Below are positions 25,501 to 33,110 of a stretch of DNA of 64,000 nt, in pieces (within the stretch, counting starts at the first letter, position 1; each line of letters opens with the position of its first letter). A model generated the notes under the pieces. The model saw only the letters and a list, made by a program, of their open reading frames with translations. It ran no database searches and was not told where the DNA came from. Made by a program: the position numbers and the translations under genes. Source of the DNA: Amycolatopsis nigrescens CSC17Ta-90 (lineage in GTDB: Bacteria > Actinomycetota > Actinomycetes > Mycobacteriales > Pseudonocardiaceae); the NCBI RefSeq assembly GCF_000384315.1, contig NZ_ARVW01000001.1:6617001-6681000 (forward strand), written 5' to 3'.

Positions 25501-25868
25501 CCAGGGTGAACGCGGCGTGGACCTTCAACTCCGGTAGTACCACGGCGATCACCGCGCTGCCGTTGTCCACCGTCCGGTACTTCCCGGCGCTGGACGGGAA
25601 CGGCGCCGCGCCAGGCGGCGGCCCGTTCACCGTGCCGGTGGCCGTGCAGGAGCAGGGCAGCGACGTCACCAAAGTGCCGTACAAGTTGACCGCCGAGGCC
25701 TCCTACGACGGTGGCCAGACCTGGACTCCGGCCACCATCATCGGCAACGCACAGCTGGTGCTGCAGCATCCGCCGGGTGGCGGCACGGTTTCCTTGCGCG
25801 CCAAGGCGACCGACGGCAACGGCAACACTGTGGAGCAGACCGTCGTGCACGCCTACCGGCTGAAGTAG
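22566..25868 (+). CDS. Secreted subtilisin-like serine protease (family S8), 1100 residues
   Basis: A signal peptide (basic RVSRARLWPKG, then Ala/Val-rich, ending QTAQA) is followed by a propeptide of roughly 170 residues. The S8 catalytic domain has Asp in VAVLDTGVDQTHPDL, His in HFGHGTHVAST, the oxyanion Asn in VIAAGNSGP and Ser in LSGTSMATPHVAGAA. More than 500 residues follow, with beta-rich Ig/Fn-like and extracellular modules. Streptomyces has similar large extracellular S8 peptidases of about 1100 residues. The GTG start at 22566 follows GGGGAGGTACC. It should degrade external protein. It stands alone, convergent with the ammonia-lyase gene 9 bp away. Confidence 0.9.
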   Translation: MRVSRARLWPKGLAAAVVAVPLALGGVQTAQAVQGPPAPGPDRVESVTLLTGDRVFLDEGRPTGKLLPGPGRERIGFSTFQAGGHNYVVPTDAAALVNSGALDPRLFDVNALLASGYGDAQRNTLPLMVTYTGQAPRALTTSGATVTRELPSIGGAAVRAEKAAATGFWAGITGRSGNMTTLGSGIKKVWLDGVRRAALDKSVPQIGAPAAWEAGYTGEGVKVAVLDTGVDQTHPDLADRETAEQNFSDAADSVDHFGHGTHVASTIAGTGAKSGGKYRGVAYDAQLIDGKVLNDGGSGAESWIIAGLQWAAEQGADIANLSLGGGDTPELDPLEEAVNELSAEHGTLFVIAAGNSGPSKGSVGSPGSADAALTVGAVDRDNAIAPFSSRGPRVGDGAIKPDITAPGVGIVAALHSDGVIGPPVEEGYTALSGTSMATPHVAGAAALLAQQHPDLTGQQLKGLLTASAKPTDGLTPFDQGSGRVDSAKALTQTLTSAPNSLGFGVQQWPHDDDQPVTKEVSYTNSGTEPVELNLELAATGPDGAPAPAGVFAVSPSKLTVPAGGKASAKVVGDTKTAPLDGTYSGTLIASAGDAAVRTPVAIDREVESYDLDLNLLDRAGAATGNGLITLANIDTGEGFRPTAPDGHSTVRLPKGRYLLQGIVISGTNENPSFDLLNYPALTVGGDLTVDLDGRLTKPVLVSPPNKAAQLSIADVSIKRSSGEKSFAIGFALLGGGRTDMIGTAHLGPDLPPAELVSQVNTQWSVADPAESYGLAWYSYGRSPTGFSKDVQPSEVAKVHAAFGPTRPNLTGYSGASPSPHLQQGFGWASLNEVAMPGERTEFYNGDSADWKRMLMVQKAGTFELDSNLESAPKSYQAGREYSEAFNRPVFGPVLPRTGMPGEWVYRDKDRINVATPLFGDGNGNSGSSVVDTAYTRLYRNGELVGETDSAGGGRFDVPPEAAGYRLVTEAARSNSDLSTRVNAAWTFNSGSTTAITALPLSTVRYFPALDGNGAAPGGGPFTVPVAVQEQGSDVTKVPYKLTAEASYDGGQTWTPATIIGNAQLVLQHPPGGGTVSLRAKATDGNGNTVEQTVVHAYRLK

Positions 25869-25877
25869 CCACTCGCG

Positions 25878-27410
25878 TCAGGCGATGGCGCCGGGGGCCA
25901 GTGCCTCCTCCTCGGCGATCTGGTCGAGCAGTCCGGCGGCGCGCAGCACGTCGGACTGCAACGGCCGGTCGTTGTCGATCGGCGGGACGAGCTCGACCAG
26001 CCGGTCGATCACCGCCGCGCAGGCCGGTGCGGTCGGACGGCGGCCTCCGGCGTGCATCGCCTGGCGCAGGGCCAGTGCCAGCGACCCGTGCAGCCACCGC
26101 AGGGACCGGGCCTGGTCCAGCGCGTTCAGCGCGGCCTGGGTGCCGAACGGCACCACGTCCTGGTTGTGCAGGTTGGTCGGCAGGCTCTGCACGGACGCCG
26201 GCATGCCGGTGCGGCGCATGTTCGCGATGGTCGCCGTCGCCACCAGCTGCACGCCCTGAACCCCGTGCTGCGCACCGGGTTTGCGCGCCAGCATCGGCGG
26301 CAGGCCACCGTTGCGGTGCGGGTCGATCATCAGGTCGAGCTGGCGCTCGGCCAGGTTGCCGAGCTGGATCGCCACCGTGGTCATCAGGTCGGCGGCGAAT
26401 GCGACCGGCTGGCCGAAGAAGTTCCCGCCGTGCACCACCTCGTCGTGCTCGGGGAAGAACAGCGGGTTGTCGCTGACCCCGTTCAGGTCGGCCGCGACCA
26501 CCCCGGACGCGTGGCCGAGCGAGGACGACGCGGCGCCGAGCAGCTGCGGAACGCACCGGATGCTGTAGGGCTCCTGCAGGCTCCGCGTGCCGGACGGCAC
26601 GTTGCCGGCCAACAGCGCCCGCATCCGCCTTGCCACCTCACCGGAATGGCCGTGCCCGAACGCCTTGAGCAGGTTGGCGGAGAGGTAGACCGGTTCGCAG
26701 CCCAGCACGTCGGCCATCACCGCGGAAAGGACGAGCGCGGCGGTGAACGACCGCTCCAGCGAAGCGGTCGCGAGGCCGGCCGCGGCCGCGGTCAGCGAGG
26801 TGCCGTTGACAAGGCCGAGCGCGTCCCGGCCGTCCAGCTCCATCGGGGTCAGCCCGGTCTCACGGAGCGCGTCGGCCGCGGCCATCCTGGTCTCGCCGAC
26901 GTGCGCGAAGCCGATCCCGCGCAGCGCCTGCGCGGCATGCGCGAGCGGCACCAGGTCACCGCTGGCGCCGACCGAGCCGATCCTCGGCACGGCCGGGGCG
27001 AACTCGGTGCGCAGCATCGCGCCGAGCGACTCGAGCACCGACACCGAAACCCCGGAGCGGCCATGGGCCAGCGACCAGAGCCTGGTCAGCAGCGCGGCAC
27101 GGACCACCGCGGGGTCCAGCTCCGGCCCCTGGCCCGCGGTCAGGTGGTTCAGCGTGGTCTCGCACTGGTCGACCGTGTTGTCCTGGCCGGCGAAGGAGAC
27201 CATCGGCCCGAAGCCGGTGGTGACCCCGTAGATCGGCCGCCCGGTGGCCAGGGTGTCGAGCACGAACTTCCGGCAGGCCTCGACGCGCACGAGTGCCTCG
27301 TCGCCGATCGCCACCCGGACCGGTCTCGCGGCGAGCTCCAGCAGGTTCGGGGTGAGCTGTCCCGGTACCCGCACCACCGGGAGGGTGGGGGCTCTGAATT
27401 CACGCAGCAT
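25878..27410 (-). CDS. Aromatic amino acid ammonia-lyase/aminomutase (MIO enzyme), tyrosine-type selectivity
   Basis: The 510-residue protein has YGVTTGFGP with catalytic Tyr61, the MIO-forming tripeptide Ala149-Ser150-Gly151 in VGASGDLVPLAH, NGTSLTAA, and the conserved NPLFF and GNFFGQPVAFAADL segments. The selectivity pair is His89-Leu90 (TTLNHLTAG). In the family HL marks tyrosine ammonia-lyases, FL phenylalanine and SH histidine enzymes, so L-tyrosine (to p-coumarate or beta-tyrosine) is the best prediction. It ends a leftward three-gene operon with a condensing enzyme and an NadB-like flavoprotein. ATG 27410 follows GGAGGTTTCTTC. A lyase and an aminomutase cannot be separated by eye. Confidence 0.85.
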   Translation of the reverse strand: MLREFRAPTLPVVRVPGQLTPNLLELAARPVRVAIGDEALVRVEACRKFVLDTLATGRPIYGVTTGFGPMVSFAGQDNTVDQCETTLNHLTAGQGPELDPAVVRAALLTRLWSLAHGRSGVSVSVLESLGAMLRTEFAPAVPRIGSVGASGDLVPLAHAAQALRGIGFAHVGETRMAAADALRETGLTPMELDGRDALGLVNGTSLTAAAAGLATASLERSFTAALVLSAVMADVLGCEPVYLSANLLKAFGHGHSGEVARRMRALLAGNVPSGTRSLQEPYSIRCVPQLLGAASSSLGHASGVVAADLNGVSDNPLFFPEHDEVVHGGNFFGQPVAFAADLMTTVAIQLGNLAERQLDLMIDPHRNGGLPPMLARKPGAQHGVQGVQLVATATIANMRRTGMPASVQSLPTNLHNQDVVPFGTQAALNALDQARSLRWLHGSLALALRQAMHAGGRRPTAPACAAVIDRLVELVPPIDNDRPLQSDVLRAAGLLDQIAEEEALAPGAIA

Positions 27411-27469
27411 GAAGAAACCTCCGAAAGAATGGTGAACGCGGTGGGCCGTGTCGGGCCGTCAGGTCGGGG

Positions 27470-28615
27470 TCAGGGCGTCCAGCCGCCAGGCGGGACGGTC
27501 ATCGCGAAGGCGCCGCAGCTGAAACTGAGCCCGAAGGCGACCAGCAGGCCGTGGCCGGCCTCGCGGTGCACGGGCTCGGCGAGCATGAGCGGCACGGAAC
27601 AGCCGATGGTGTTGCCGTAGTCGCGCAGCACCCGGTAGGACGAGGCGACGGTCTCGCTGTCCGGTGACACCCCGAACCGCTGGCACAGGCCATCGAGGAT
27701 CCGGGTGCTGCCGGTGTGCATGAGCAGCATGGACGCGTCGCCGGGATCGGCCAGCTCGCAGTCCTCGCCCGCCAGCAGCGTGCGCACGGTCTCGCTCGCG
27801 TAGAAGACACCGCGCGGGGTGACGTCGGGGCTGAGCGTGTAGAGCCGCCGCCCCTGCACCAGGGGAAGGTCCGAGCCGCCATCCGGGACGGTGCCCAGCT
27901 CGGTGTCCTCGGCGCGCTCGTTCGTCAGGTTGGCCGCCGGGCCGAAGGAAGGGCCAGGCCCGTCCGCGCCGAACACCATCGCCACCGCGGCGTCCCCGAA
28001 CAGGAACCCGTGCATCGCGTCCACCGTTTCCTGGCGGTCCTCCGCGCGGATCTCCGAGAAGTGCGAGTAGAACGCGGGCAGGTCGGGCGACAGCGGGGTG
28101 ATCGCCTCCATGAAGCAGACCAGCACCCGCTGGTCCGGTCGGCTGGTCAGGAACCACCGGACCGTGTCCACCACCTTCGCCATCGCGGAGCAGCCCATGT
28201 ACTCGATGCTCAGGTTGGCGGTGTCGCGGGGGATTTCCGGCATCTGCGCGAACATGTCGCAGACCAGGCTGGGCAGCAGCCTGCCGGGACTGCTGGTCAC
28301 GCCGAGCACCAGGCCGATCTCGTGCATCGGCACCTCGGCCTTGGCCAGGCACTTCCTGGCCGCCGCGACCGCCAGCTCGGTCGCGCTGACGTCCAGCTTG
28401 GGCTCAGCGCCCTGGAAGAGCACATCCGGGTAGTTAGCCAGTACCGAATGCCTGGTCTGCACGCCGAGGCCGCCGAACATGTGCACGAGCTTGTCGGAGA
28501 GGTGGCCGTGCCCCGCGGTCAGCAGCTCCTCGGTGGACCACGCCGGGCGCGGCAGCTCGGCGGCGATCGCGTTGAGCACGGGGTTCACGGTTTTCGGTGC
28601 TGCGGTATTGCTCAT
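27470..28615 (-). CDS. KAS III / type III PKS-like condensing enzyme
   Basis: The 381-residue thiolase-superfamily protein has a nucleophile in EYMGCSAMA (Cys142), FGDAAVAMVFG (206-215), His300 in LMHTGSTRILDG and Asn335 in DYGNTIGCSVPLML, i.e. a complete Cys-His-Asn triad. The YGNT and MHTGSTRI segments recall KAS III. The placement of Cys in GC(S)A and the short C-terminal GLSFSCGAF segment recall type III PKS. It should condense an acyl-CoA or aryl-CoA with a malonyl unit or another nucleophile. It is translationally coupled to the upstream flavoprotein gene (stop/start overlap at 28612-28615) and precedes the ammonia-lyase gene by 59 bp. A starter derived from tyrosine via p-coumarate is plausible, but no CoA ligase is in the operon. 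Confidence 0.8.
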   Translation of the reverse strand: MSNTAAPKTVNPVLNAIAAELPRPAWSTEELLTAGHGHLSDKLVHMFGGLGVQTRHSVLANYPDVLFQGAEPKLDVSATELAVAAARKCLAKAEVPMHEIGLVLGVTSSPGRLLPSLVCDMFAQMPEIPRDTANLSIEYMGCSAMAKVVDTVRWFLTSRPDQRVLVCFMEAITPLSPDLPAFYSHFSEIRAEDRQETVDAMHGFLFGDAAVAMVFGADGPGPSFGPAANLTNERAEDTELGTVPDGGSDLPLVQGRRLYTLSPDVTPRGVFYASETVRTLLAGEDCELADPGDASMLLMHTGSTRILDGLCQRFGVSPDSETVASSYRVLRDYGNTIGCSVPLMLAEPVHREAGHGLLVAFGLSFSCGAFAMTVPPGGWTP

Positions 28616-30123
28616 GTCCCGGTCCTCGTCTCAGTAGGCACGAGTGCCACCCGCACCCGGTCTTCGGTTTCGTCGTAGCGGGCGAGCGTGACCCGGCCGT
28701 CCAATTCCGCGTCGGTGCCGGGAAAGTCCGGCCGGAAGAAGAACCCGCGGCTCTCCTCGCGGGCCAGGGTCGATCGGGCGCAGGCCTCGGCGAGGACGAG
28801 CAGATCGAGGTCCTCGCTGTCGGCCCGCCGCGCCCGGCGTCGGGCGCGTTCGTCGCGGCACCACCGGGCGAACTCCTCGGCGGCTGACGCGGTGAACCTG
28901 TTGTCCTGGAACGCGTGCAGCCGGACCCTGACCTCGTTGCGCAGCGAGAGGTCGGGGCCGGGCACGGGCCCGCCAGTGGCGAAATCGGTGCCGTCTTCCC
29001 GTTCGCCCAGCTCGTCGGCGAGCAGGCCGGCCCGCACCAGGAACGAGATGAACGGCTTGCCGCTGAGCGAGTCCTGCGACAGCCCGTAGGCGCACTCGCC
29101 GACCGCGTGCACGTTGCGCGGAGCGGCACCCGGTCGGGGATTCGCCATACCCCCCATGGCGAATCCCCGGACCGGGCCCAGCCTCGTGCTCCCCCTCGGC
29201 GACTCCACGGTGTGCGGGACGTCGAAGTTCGCCGTCCAGTAGTGCGCGAACACGTCCACCTCGCACCGGTCGCCGGTGTACCGGTCCAGCGCTTTGGTCA
29301 GTTCCGTGGCGGGTTCGCCGGCACGGAGCAGCCGCGCGTCCTCGAGGTCGAACGGGTAGAGCGGGGTCTTGCGGTCCAGGTTGCCCAGCGCGAACCGGTT
29401 GAACAGCTCCAGGTTGGCCAGCTCGCCGCCGTGCCGGGCGTAGGTGCCCAGCAGGTAGCCGGTGTTGGTGCCGACGCCGTCCGCGAACAGGCCGCAGAAC
29501 CCGCCGGAGGCGAGCACCAGGTCGCCGCAGCGGATCCGGTGCGGCCGGCCTTCGTGCTCGTAGCGCAGGCCGAGGCACAGGTCACCGTCCATGACCAGCT
29601 CGGTCACCCGGCCGGAGACCCGGCGGCCGCCCAGTGCCTCGAACCGGTCCAGCACCGCGCGCACCACCCCGTCCCCGGCGCCGAGGTGGATCCCGGGAAC
29701 GGGGTCGTGCGGGCGGAGGTAGGGGCCGAGCGGGGTGTACTCGACCATCCGACTGAGCTCGCCGAACTCCTTGGCGGCGCGTTCGAGCATCATCGGCGGA
29801 TAGGCCGGGTCCCCGGTGGTGGAGCTGTCCGCGAACACCTGTGGCGCGGTGTCGGGGTCACTGGTGCAGTCGAGCACGCGTCGGTTGACCAGGCCGGGGG
29901 ACCACTGCCGGGACAGCGGTGGCGAATGCTCGTCCGCGGAGACCAGCACCGTGCGCACGCCGCGCTGGGCCAGCCGGTAGGCCAGCCAGGCGCCGGCGAT
30001 ACCCCCGCCCACCACGGTCACCCGGCTCCGGTCCGGGACGTCCTGGTTCTTCGACAATTTCAACTCATTTCTTGATGCGGCACGCGGAAATAGCGGAATT
30101 CCGTGTGTCGATCCCCAGTGCAT
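28612..30123 (-). CDS. NadB/SdhA-like FAD-dependent oxidoreductase, first gene of the ammonia-lyase operon
   Basis: The protein (503 residues from ATG 30123) has an FAD dinucleotide fold VTVVGGGIAGAWLAYRLA, LVLASGGFCGLF, a GFAMGGMANP segment, NVHAVGECAYGLSQDSLSGKPF with the second FAD contact, and a helical C-terminal part with STLAREESRGFFFRPDFP. The last matches the RESRG motif of L-aspartate oxidase and fumarate reductase flavoproteins. It would oxidise a CH-CH or CH-NH bond. As part of the operon it may act on the condensation product rather than on aspartate: no nadA or nadC is adjacent. Start is uncertain; no good ribosome site precedes 30123, and a TTG near 30062 is another option. Confidence 0.8.
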   Translation of the reverse strand: MHWGSTHGIPLFPRAASRNELKLSKNQDVPDRSRVTVVGGGIAGAWLAYRLAQRGVRTVLVSADEHSPPLSRQWSPGLVNRRVLDCTSDPDTAPQVFADSSTTGDPAYPPMMLERAAKEFGELSRMVEYTPLGPYLRPHDPVPGIHLGAGDGVVRAVLDRFEALGGRRVSGRVTELVMDGDLCLGLRYEHEGRPHRIRCGDLVLASGGFCGLFADGVGTNTGYLLGTYARHGGELANLELFNRFALGNLDRKTPLYPFDLEDARLLRAGEPATELTKALDRYTGDRCEVDVFAHYWTANFDVPHTVESPRGSTRLGPVRGFAMGGMANPRPGAAPRNVHAVGECAYGLSQDSLSGKPFISFLVRAGLLADELGEREDGTDFATGGPVPGPDLSLRNEVRVRLHAFQDNRFTASAAEEFARWCRDERARRRARRADSEDLDLLVLAEACARSTLAREESRGFFFRPDFPGTDAELDGRVTLARYDETEDRVRVALVPTETRTGT

Positions 30124-30150
30124 ACTTGAGTAGGTAGATGCCTGAATCTG

Positions 30151-30179
30151 ATCTTACCGTGACGAAACGGACAAGGCAA
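30151..30179 (-). promoter_or_regulatory. Candidate promoter of the ammonia-lyase/condensing enzyme operon
   Basis: On the minus strand TTGCCT (30179-30174), a 17-bp spacer and TAAGAT (30156-30151) form a good vegetative-type promoter. The transcript would start near 30144, about 20 nt before ATG 30123. Confidence 0.5.
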
Positions 30180-30240
30180 CGGTTCGGAAACCGCTAGAAT
30201 GTCTACCGGATTAGGTGATTTGACAAATTAACCGAAAGGT

Positions 30241-30277
30241 CTCGACAGGTCTGTCGAGTGATTCGGCGTTGCGCCGA
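30241..30277. promoter_or_regulatory. Two adjacent palindromes upstream of the ammonia-lyase operon
   Basis: CTCGACAG-gt-CTGTCGAG (30241-30258) is a perfect 8-bp-arm palindrome. TCGGCG-ttg-CGCCGA (30263-30277) follows within 5 bp. They lie 60-125 bp upstream of the proposed promoter in an otherwise non-coding 355-bp gap (30124-30478), so they are good operator candidates. No regulator gene adjoins the operon. Confidence 0.5.
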
Positions 30278-30348
30278 GTGAGTTAATCTGACGCTCTGGC
30301 CAGCGCGGATGGTGGTATCGGTGCGGACGTCCGGCGGTCAGTGAGGAG

Positions 30349-30386
30349 GCGCCGCGGCCAGGCCGGTGCCGGTCCGGCCGCGGCGC
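30349..30386. terminator. Hairpin downstream of the chitinase gene
   Basis: GCGCCGCGGCC (30349-30359) pairs perfectly with 30376-30386 across a 16-nt loop. It lies 93 nt past the chitinase stop (minus strand), inside the 30124-30478 gap. The T-rich side is on the plus strand, so a role for the minus transcript relies on the GC hairpin alone. Confidence 0.5.
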
Positions 30387-30478
30387 AATTCTGTTTCAGA
30401 TCGGTCATCCGCGGGTCGTCGTGTGTGCTTACGTGCCGGATGAAACACTGTCGGAGATGATAAAAGATGTGGTTGTCG

Positions 30479-31684
30479 CTATCCGCGGAATGGTGCGGAC
30501 ATCGCGGTGAGCAGGCTGTGTTCGGCGTCGTCCTGGGAAAGTTCCCACATGAACGCGCCCAGCAGCCCGTTCCGTTCGGCCGTTCGGGCCCTGATGCCGA
30601 TCGACTCCGGGTTCTCGAAGCTGGCGAACCTGCGTTCGGCCGCGTTGTACAGCCACGGCGACCGGGCGACCGGATGCCAGTGCTGCTGCCAGGCGGGGTC
30701 CTTCAGCAGGGCCTGGATGTTCCGCCAGCCGCCCACGTCGAAGGTGCGTTCGTAGGGCTGGTAGAGCCCGTTGTCCTGGCCCGCCTGCCGTACCTGGAAA
30801 CCGCGCCCGTAGAACGGCACGCCGAGCACCAGCCGGTCGGCCGGCACGCCGTGCTGCCGGTAGTACTCGACGGCGCCGAGCACGTTGTTCCAGCGGCGCA
30901 TCGGCTGGCCGAGCGGGTCCTGCGCGACCTCGCGCAGGGGCGCGTTGAAGGTGGCCACGGTCGAGAAGCCGGTACCCATGTCGTAGGTCATCAGGTTGAC
31001 GAAGTCGAGCACGCGGCCCAGCGCGCGCAGGTCGAAGCTTTTCGCCGGGTCGTACGGCCCGTCGGTCTGCAGGCGCCCGGCCGGCAGCGCGGCGGTCAGC
31101 AGGAACCGGGCGTCACACTGACGGCCCAACCTGTCCAGCTGGCCGCGGAACTCCTGGGAGAGCAGGGTCATGTTCCGCCGGTCCGCCGGCCGGTCGGTGA
31201 TCTCGGACGGACCGCCGTAGACCGGGAACTCCCAGTCGAGGTCGATCCCGTCGAAACTGCCGCGGTACTGGCCGAAGAACAGGTCGATGCAGGAGCTGGC
31301 CAGCTGGCGGCGGGACTCGGTGGTCAGCGCGGCGTCGGAGAAACCGCCCGCGCCCCAGCCGCCGATGGAGATCAGGGTGCGCAGTTTCGGGTGCTCGCGC
31401 TTGAGCTCGGCCAGTGCGGCGAAGTCCGCCGCCGCGCCGGGCTGGACCACGCATTTGCCCTGCTCGATGGTGGAGAACGCGTAGAAGAGGTGGGTGATGG
31501 TGTCGGCCGGGATCCGCGCGACCGGGTACTCCGCGCTGTTCCCGCCGGCGTAGTACGCGCCAATCACCGGCCCGGACACCGGTGGCGGGGAGGCCGGCGT
31601 CGCGGCCTCCCCGGTTCCCGTCACCGTGGCGGTCAGGATCAGCGAGGCGGCGGCGAGCGCCGCCGAGCGGCGAAAGCGTGACAT
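30479..31684 (-). CDS. Secreted GH18 chitinase
   Basis: The 401-residue protein has a signal peptide (SRFRRSAAL then Ala/Leu-rich, EAATP) and a single GH18 TIM barrel. The latter shows HLFYAFS, LISIGGWG, the catalytic FDGIDLDWEFP (Asp145, Asp148, Asp150, Glu152), the substrate Tyr in NLMTYDMGTGF, PFYGRGF and a terminal FMWELSQDD. All GH18 catalytic residues are intact; no chitin-binding module is present. It hydrolyses chitin with retention of configuration. ATG 31684 follows GGAGG. A DasR-like site 40 bp upstream (31724-31735) suggests control by N-acetylglucosamine signalling. Confidence 0.9.
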   Translation of the reverse strand: MSRFRRSAALAAASLILTATVTGTGEAATPASPPPVSGPVIGAYYAGGNSAEYPVARIPADTITHLFYAFSTIEQGKCVVQPGAAADFAALAELKREHPKLRTLISIGGWGAGGFSDAALTTESRRQLASSCIDLFFGQYRGSFDGIDLDWEFPVYGGPSEITDRPADRRNMTLLSQEFRGQLDRLGRQCDARFLLTAALPAGRLQTDGPYDPAKSFDLRALGRVLDFVNLMTYDMGTGFSTVATFNAPLREVAQDPLGQPMRRWNNVLGAVEYYRQHGVPADRLVLGVPFYGRGFQVRQAGQDNGLYQPYERTFDVGGWRNIQALLKDPAWQQHWHPVARSPWLYNAAERRFASFENPESIGIRARTAERNGLLGAFMWELSQDDAEHSLLTAMSAPFRG

Positions 31685-31723
31685 GGAACCTCCAGCAGAG
31701 GGCGAAGGGCCTGCACGCCCGTA

Positions 31724-31735
31724 TGGTACAGACCA
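31724..31735. promoter_or_regulatory. DasR-like operator (dre) upstream of the chitinase gene
   Basis: On the chitinase strand TGGTCTGTACCA (31735-31724) closely matches the DasR responsive element core TGGTCTAGACCA of Streptomyces, which represses chitinolytic genes until glucosamine phosphates accumulate. Its position 40 bp before the start codon fits. DasR itself is not in the window. Confidence 0.6.
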
Positions 31736-31754
31736 ATTTCGCCGCTGCCGATGA

Positions 31755-32228
31755 TCAGCCGCGGACGGTGAACCCGCCGCCGGTGATCTCCGTGTCCGGC
31801 ACCGTGCCGAGGCAGCGGGCCGCTTTTTCGGCGACACCGACGCGGTCGGCCTTGCCGTTGTCGTACACGGTGACGCTGATCCGGTCCCCAGGTTCGATGT
31901 CGATCCCGCCCCGGCGGTCGACCACACCGGTCACGATCGCCAGCGGCCCGCCGACCTTCAGGCAGTCGACGCGACCGGTCGCCCAGCCGACTTCCCCGTT
32001 GTAGTGGTGCGCCACCCGGAACGTGCCCTTCGCGTCCTGCCCGGATCCGTGCGCGCTGGCCGAGATCTCGAACAGGCTGTCCGGGTTGTGCACCTGGATC
32101 TCCACTGTGCCGGTCACCGACGGAGGGGCCTGCCCGCCGCCGGTATCGGCAGTGGCAGTGGCGTTGGCCGGTGCCGCCAGCAGGATCATCGAGCCTGCCA
32201 CCGCGCAGGTCAGTGCTTTTCCGTTCAT
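31755..32228 (-). CDS. Secreted hypothetical protein, 157 residues
   Basis: The protein has a clear signal peptide (NGKALTCAVAGSMILLAAPANA) and a beta-rich mature part: GTVEIQVHNPDSLFEIS, GTFRVAHHYNGEVGWATGRVDCL, GDRISVTVYDNGKADR. Two Cys in the mature part (in DCLK and ARCLG) could form a disulfide. No catalytic motif is visible. ATG 32228 follows GGGGGAAG. It may be a small extracellular binding or structural protein. It is transcribed in the same direction as the chitinase but separated by the DasR-like region. Confidence 0.75.
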   Translation of the reverse strand: MNGKALTCAVAGSMILLAAPANATATADTGGGQAPPSVTGTVEIQVHNPDSLFEISASAHGSGQDAKGTFRVAHHYNGEVGWATGRVDCLKVGGPLAIVTGVVDRRGGIDIEPGDRISVTVYDNGKADRVGVAEKAARCLGTVPDTEITGGGFTVRG

Positions 32229-32338
32229 GAGTTCTTCCCCCTCGCTCTAGTGTGGGCCGGGGCAAGCGTCCCGCCGGACCGGGTGCGGGCACCTCCCGCC
32301 GCGGTGGGAACGACCTCACCCGCGAGCGGGTCGCGCGC

Positions 32339-32947
32339 TCAGCGGTTCCGGCCGAGCAGGGGCGTGACGTAGGCGAGCAGGGCCTGCTTCACCTCTTCCC
32401 GGACGTCCGGGTCGGTGGCGCCGGCAGTGCGGCCGACGGTGTAGAGCCCGTTGCTGATGTGCACGATCATCGCCGCGGCGACTGCCCGCCGGCCCGGTGG
32501 CACCTCGGGCGCCAGCACCTCGATCATCTCCTCGAGCCGCTGCCGGATCGCCGACGTGACCCCTTCGCTGGGCGTCACCACCGGCGTGGTCAGCAGGAAA
32601 CCGAGCAGGCCGGGCGGCTCCCGATTGAGCGCGGCGTGGATGTCCAGCACGTGGTCGATCGTCTCGGCGAGATCTAGGTCGGTGTCGGTGCGCAGCCGTT
32701 CGTCGAGCGCGGCGCCGAGCCGGGCCGTCCACTTGTCCTGCAGCGCGACGAGGATCTCCTCCTTGTCGGCGAAGAACTGGTACAGCGAGCCCACCGACAC
32801 CCCGGCGCGTTCGGCGACCAGGTTGGTGTTGGTGTTCTCGTAGCCGCGCTCGGCGAGCAGTTCGCCGGCCGCGACCAGGATCCGGTCCACGAGGTGGCGG
32901 CTTCGCGACTGCTTCGGCACACGCCGCGGGCCGGATGCCCTGGTCAC
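32339..32947 (-). CDS. TetR-family regulator, divergent from an EthA-like gene
   Basis: The 202-residue protein has a TetR HTH at residues 15-60 (SRHLVDRILVAAGELLAERGY to VSVGSLYQFFADKEE) and an all-helical ligand domain. GTG 32947 lies six bases after CCAGGAGGGACC; the frame is open further upstream without a ribosome site. It is divergent from the monooxygenase at 33111, the same arrangement as ethR-ethA of mycobacteria, so it likely represses that gene. Its sequence is not particularly EthR-like, so I give no symbol. Confidence 0.85.
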   Translation of the reverse strand: MTRASGPRRVPKQSRSRHLVDRILVAAGELLAERGYENTNTNLVAERAGVSVGSLYQFFADKEEILVALQDKWTARLGAALDERLRTDTDLDLAETIDHVLDIHAALNREPPGLLGFLLTTPVVTPSEGVTSAIRQRLEEMIEVLAPEVPPGRRAVAAAMIVHISNGLYTVGRTAGATDPDVREEVKQALLAYVTPLLGRNR

Positions 32948-32998
32948 GATGGTCCCTCCTGGCGAAACGCGAGCACCCGCCCGCGCCCGGCAGGTAGA

Positions 32999-33030
32999 AA
33001 CGCGAGTTGATGAACGCGAGCTAATGCTCG
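32999..33030. promoter_or_regulatory. Direct and inverted repeats in the tetR-ethA gap, candidate operator
   Basis: AACGCGAGTTGATG and AACGCGAGCTAATG follow one another directly (32999-33026), and CGAGC-taat-GCTCG (33017-33030) is a perfect palindrome overlapping the second. This is the expected site for the divergent TetR. Confidence 0.45.
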
Positions 33031-33110
33031 GATAATAGTGCTCGACGGGCGGTGCGGTCGAGCGGCTTTGACCACCCGCGACGACCCACTCGCACGGGGA
33101 GCGTGACAGG

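Noticed and set aside
25878..27410. Histidine ammonia-lyase (HutH) annotation
   Set aside because: The selectivity position is His-Leu, not Ser-His, and no other hut genes are nearby.
27470..28615. Calling the condensing enzyme a chalcone synthase
   Set aside because: The triad is present, but several segments are closer to KAS III and the typical GFGPG end is missing; kept as KAS III/type III PKS-like.
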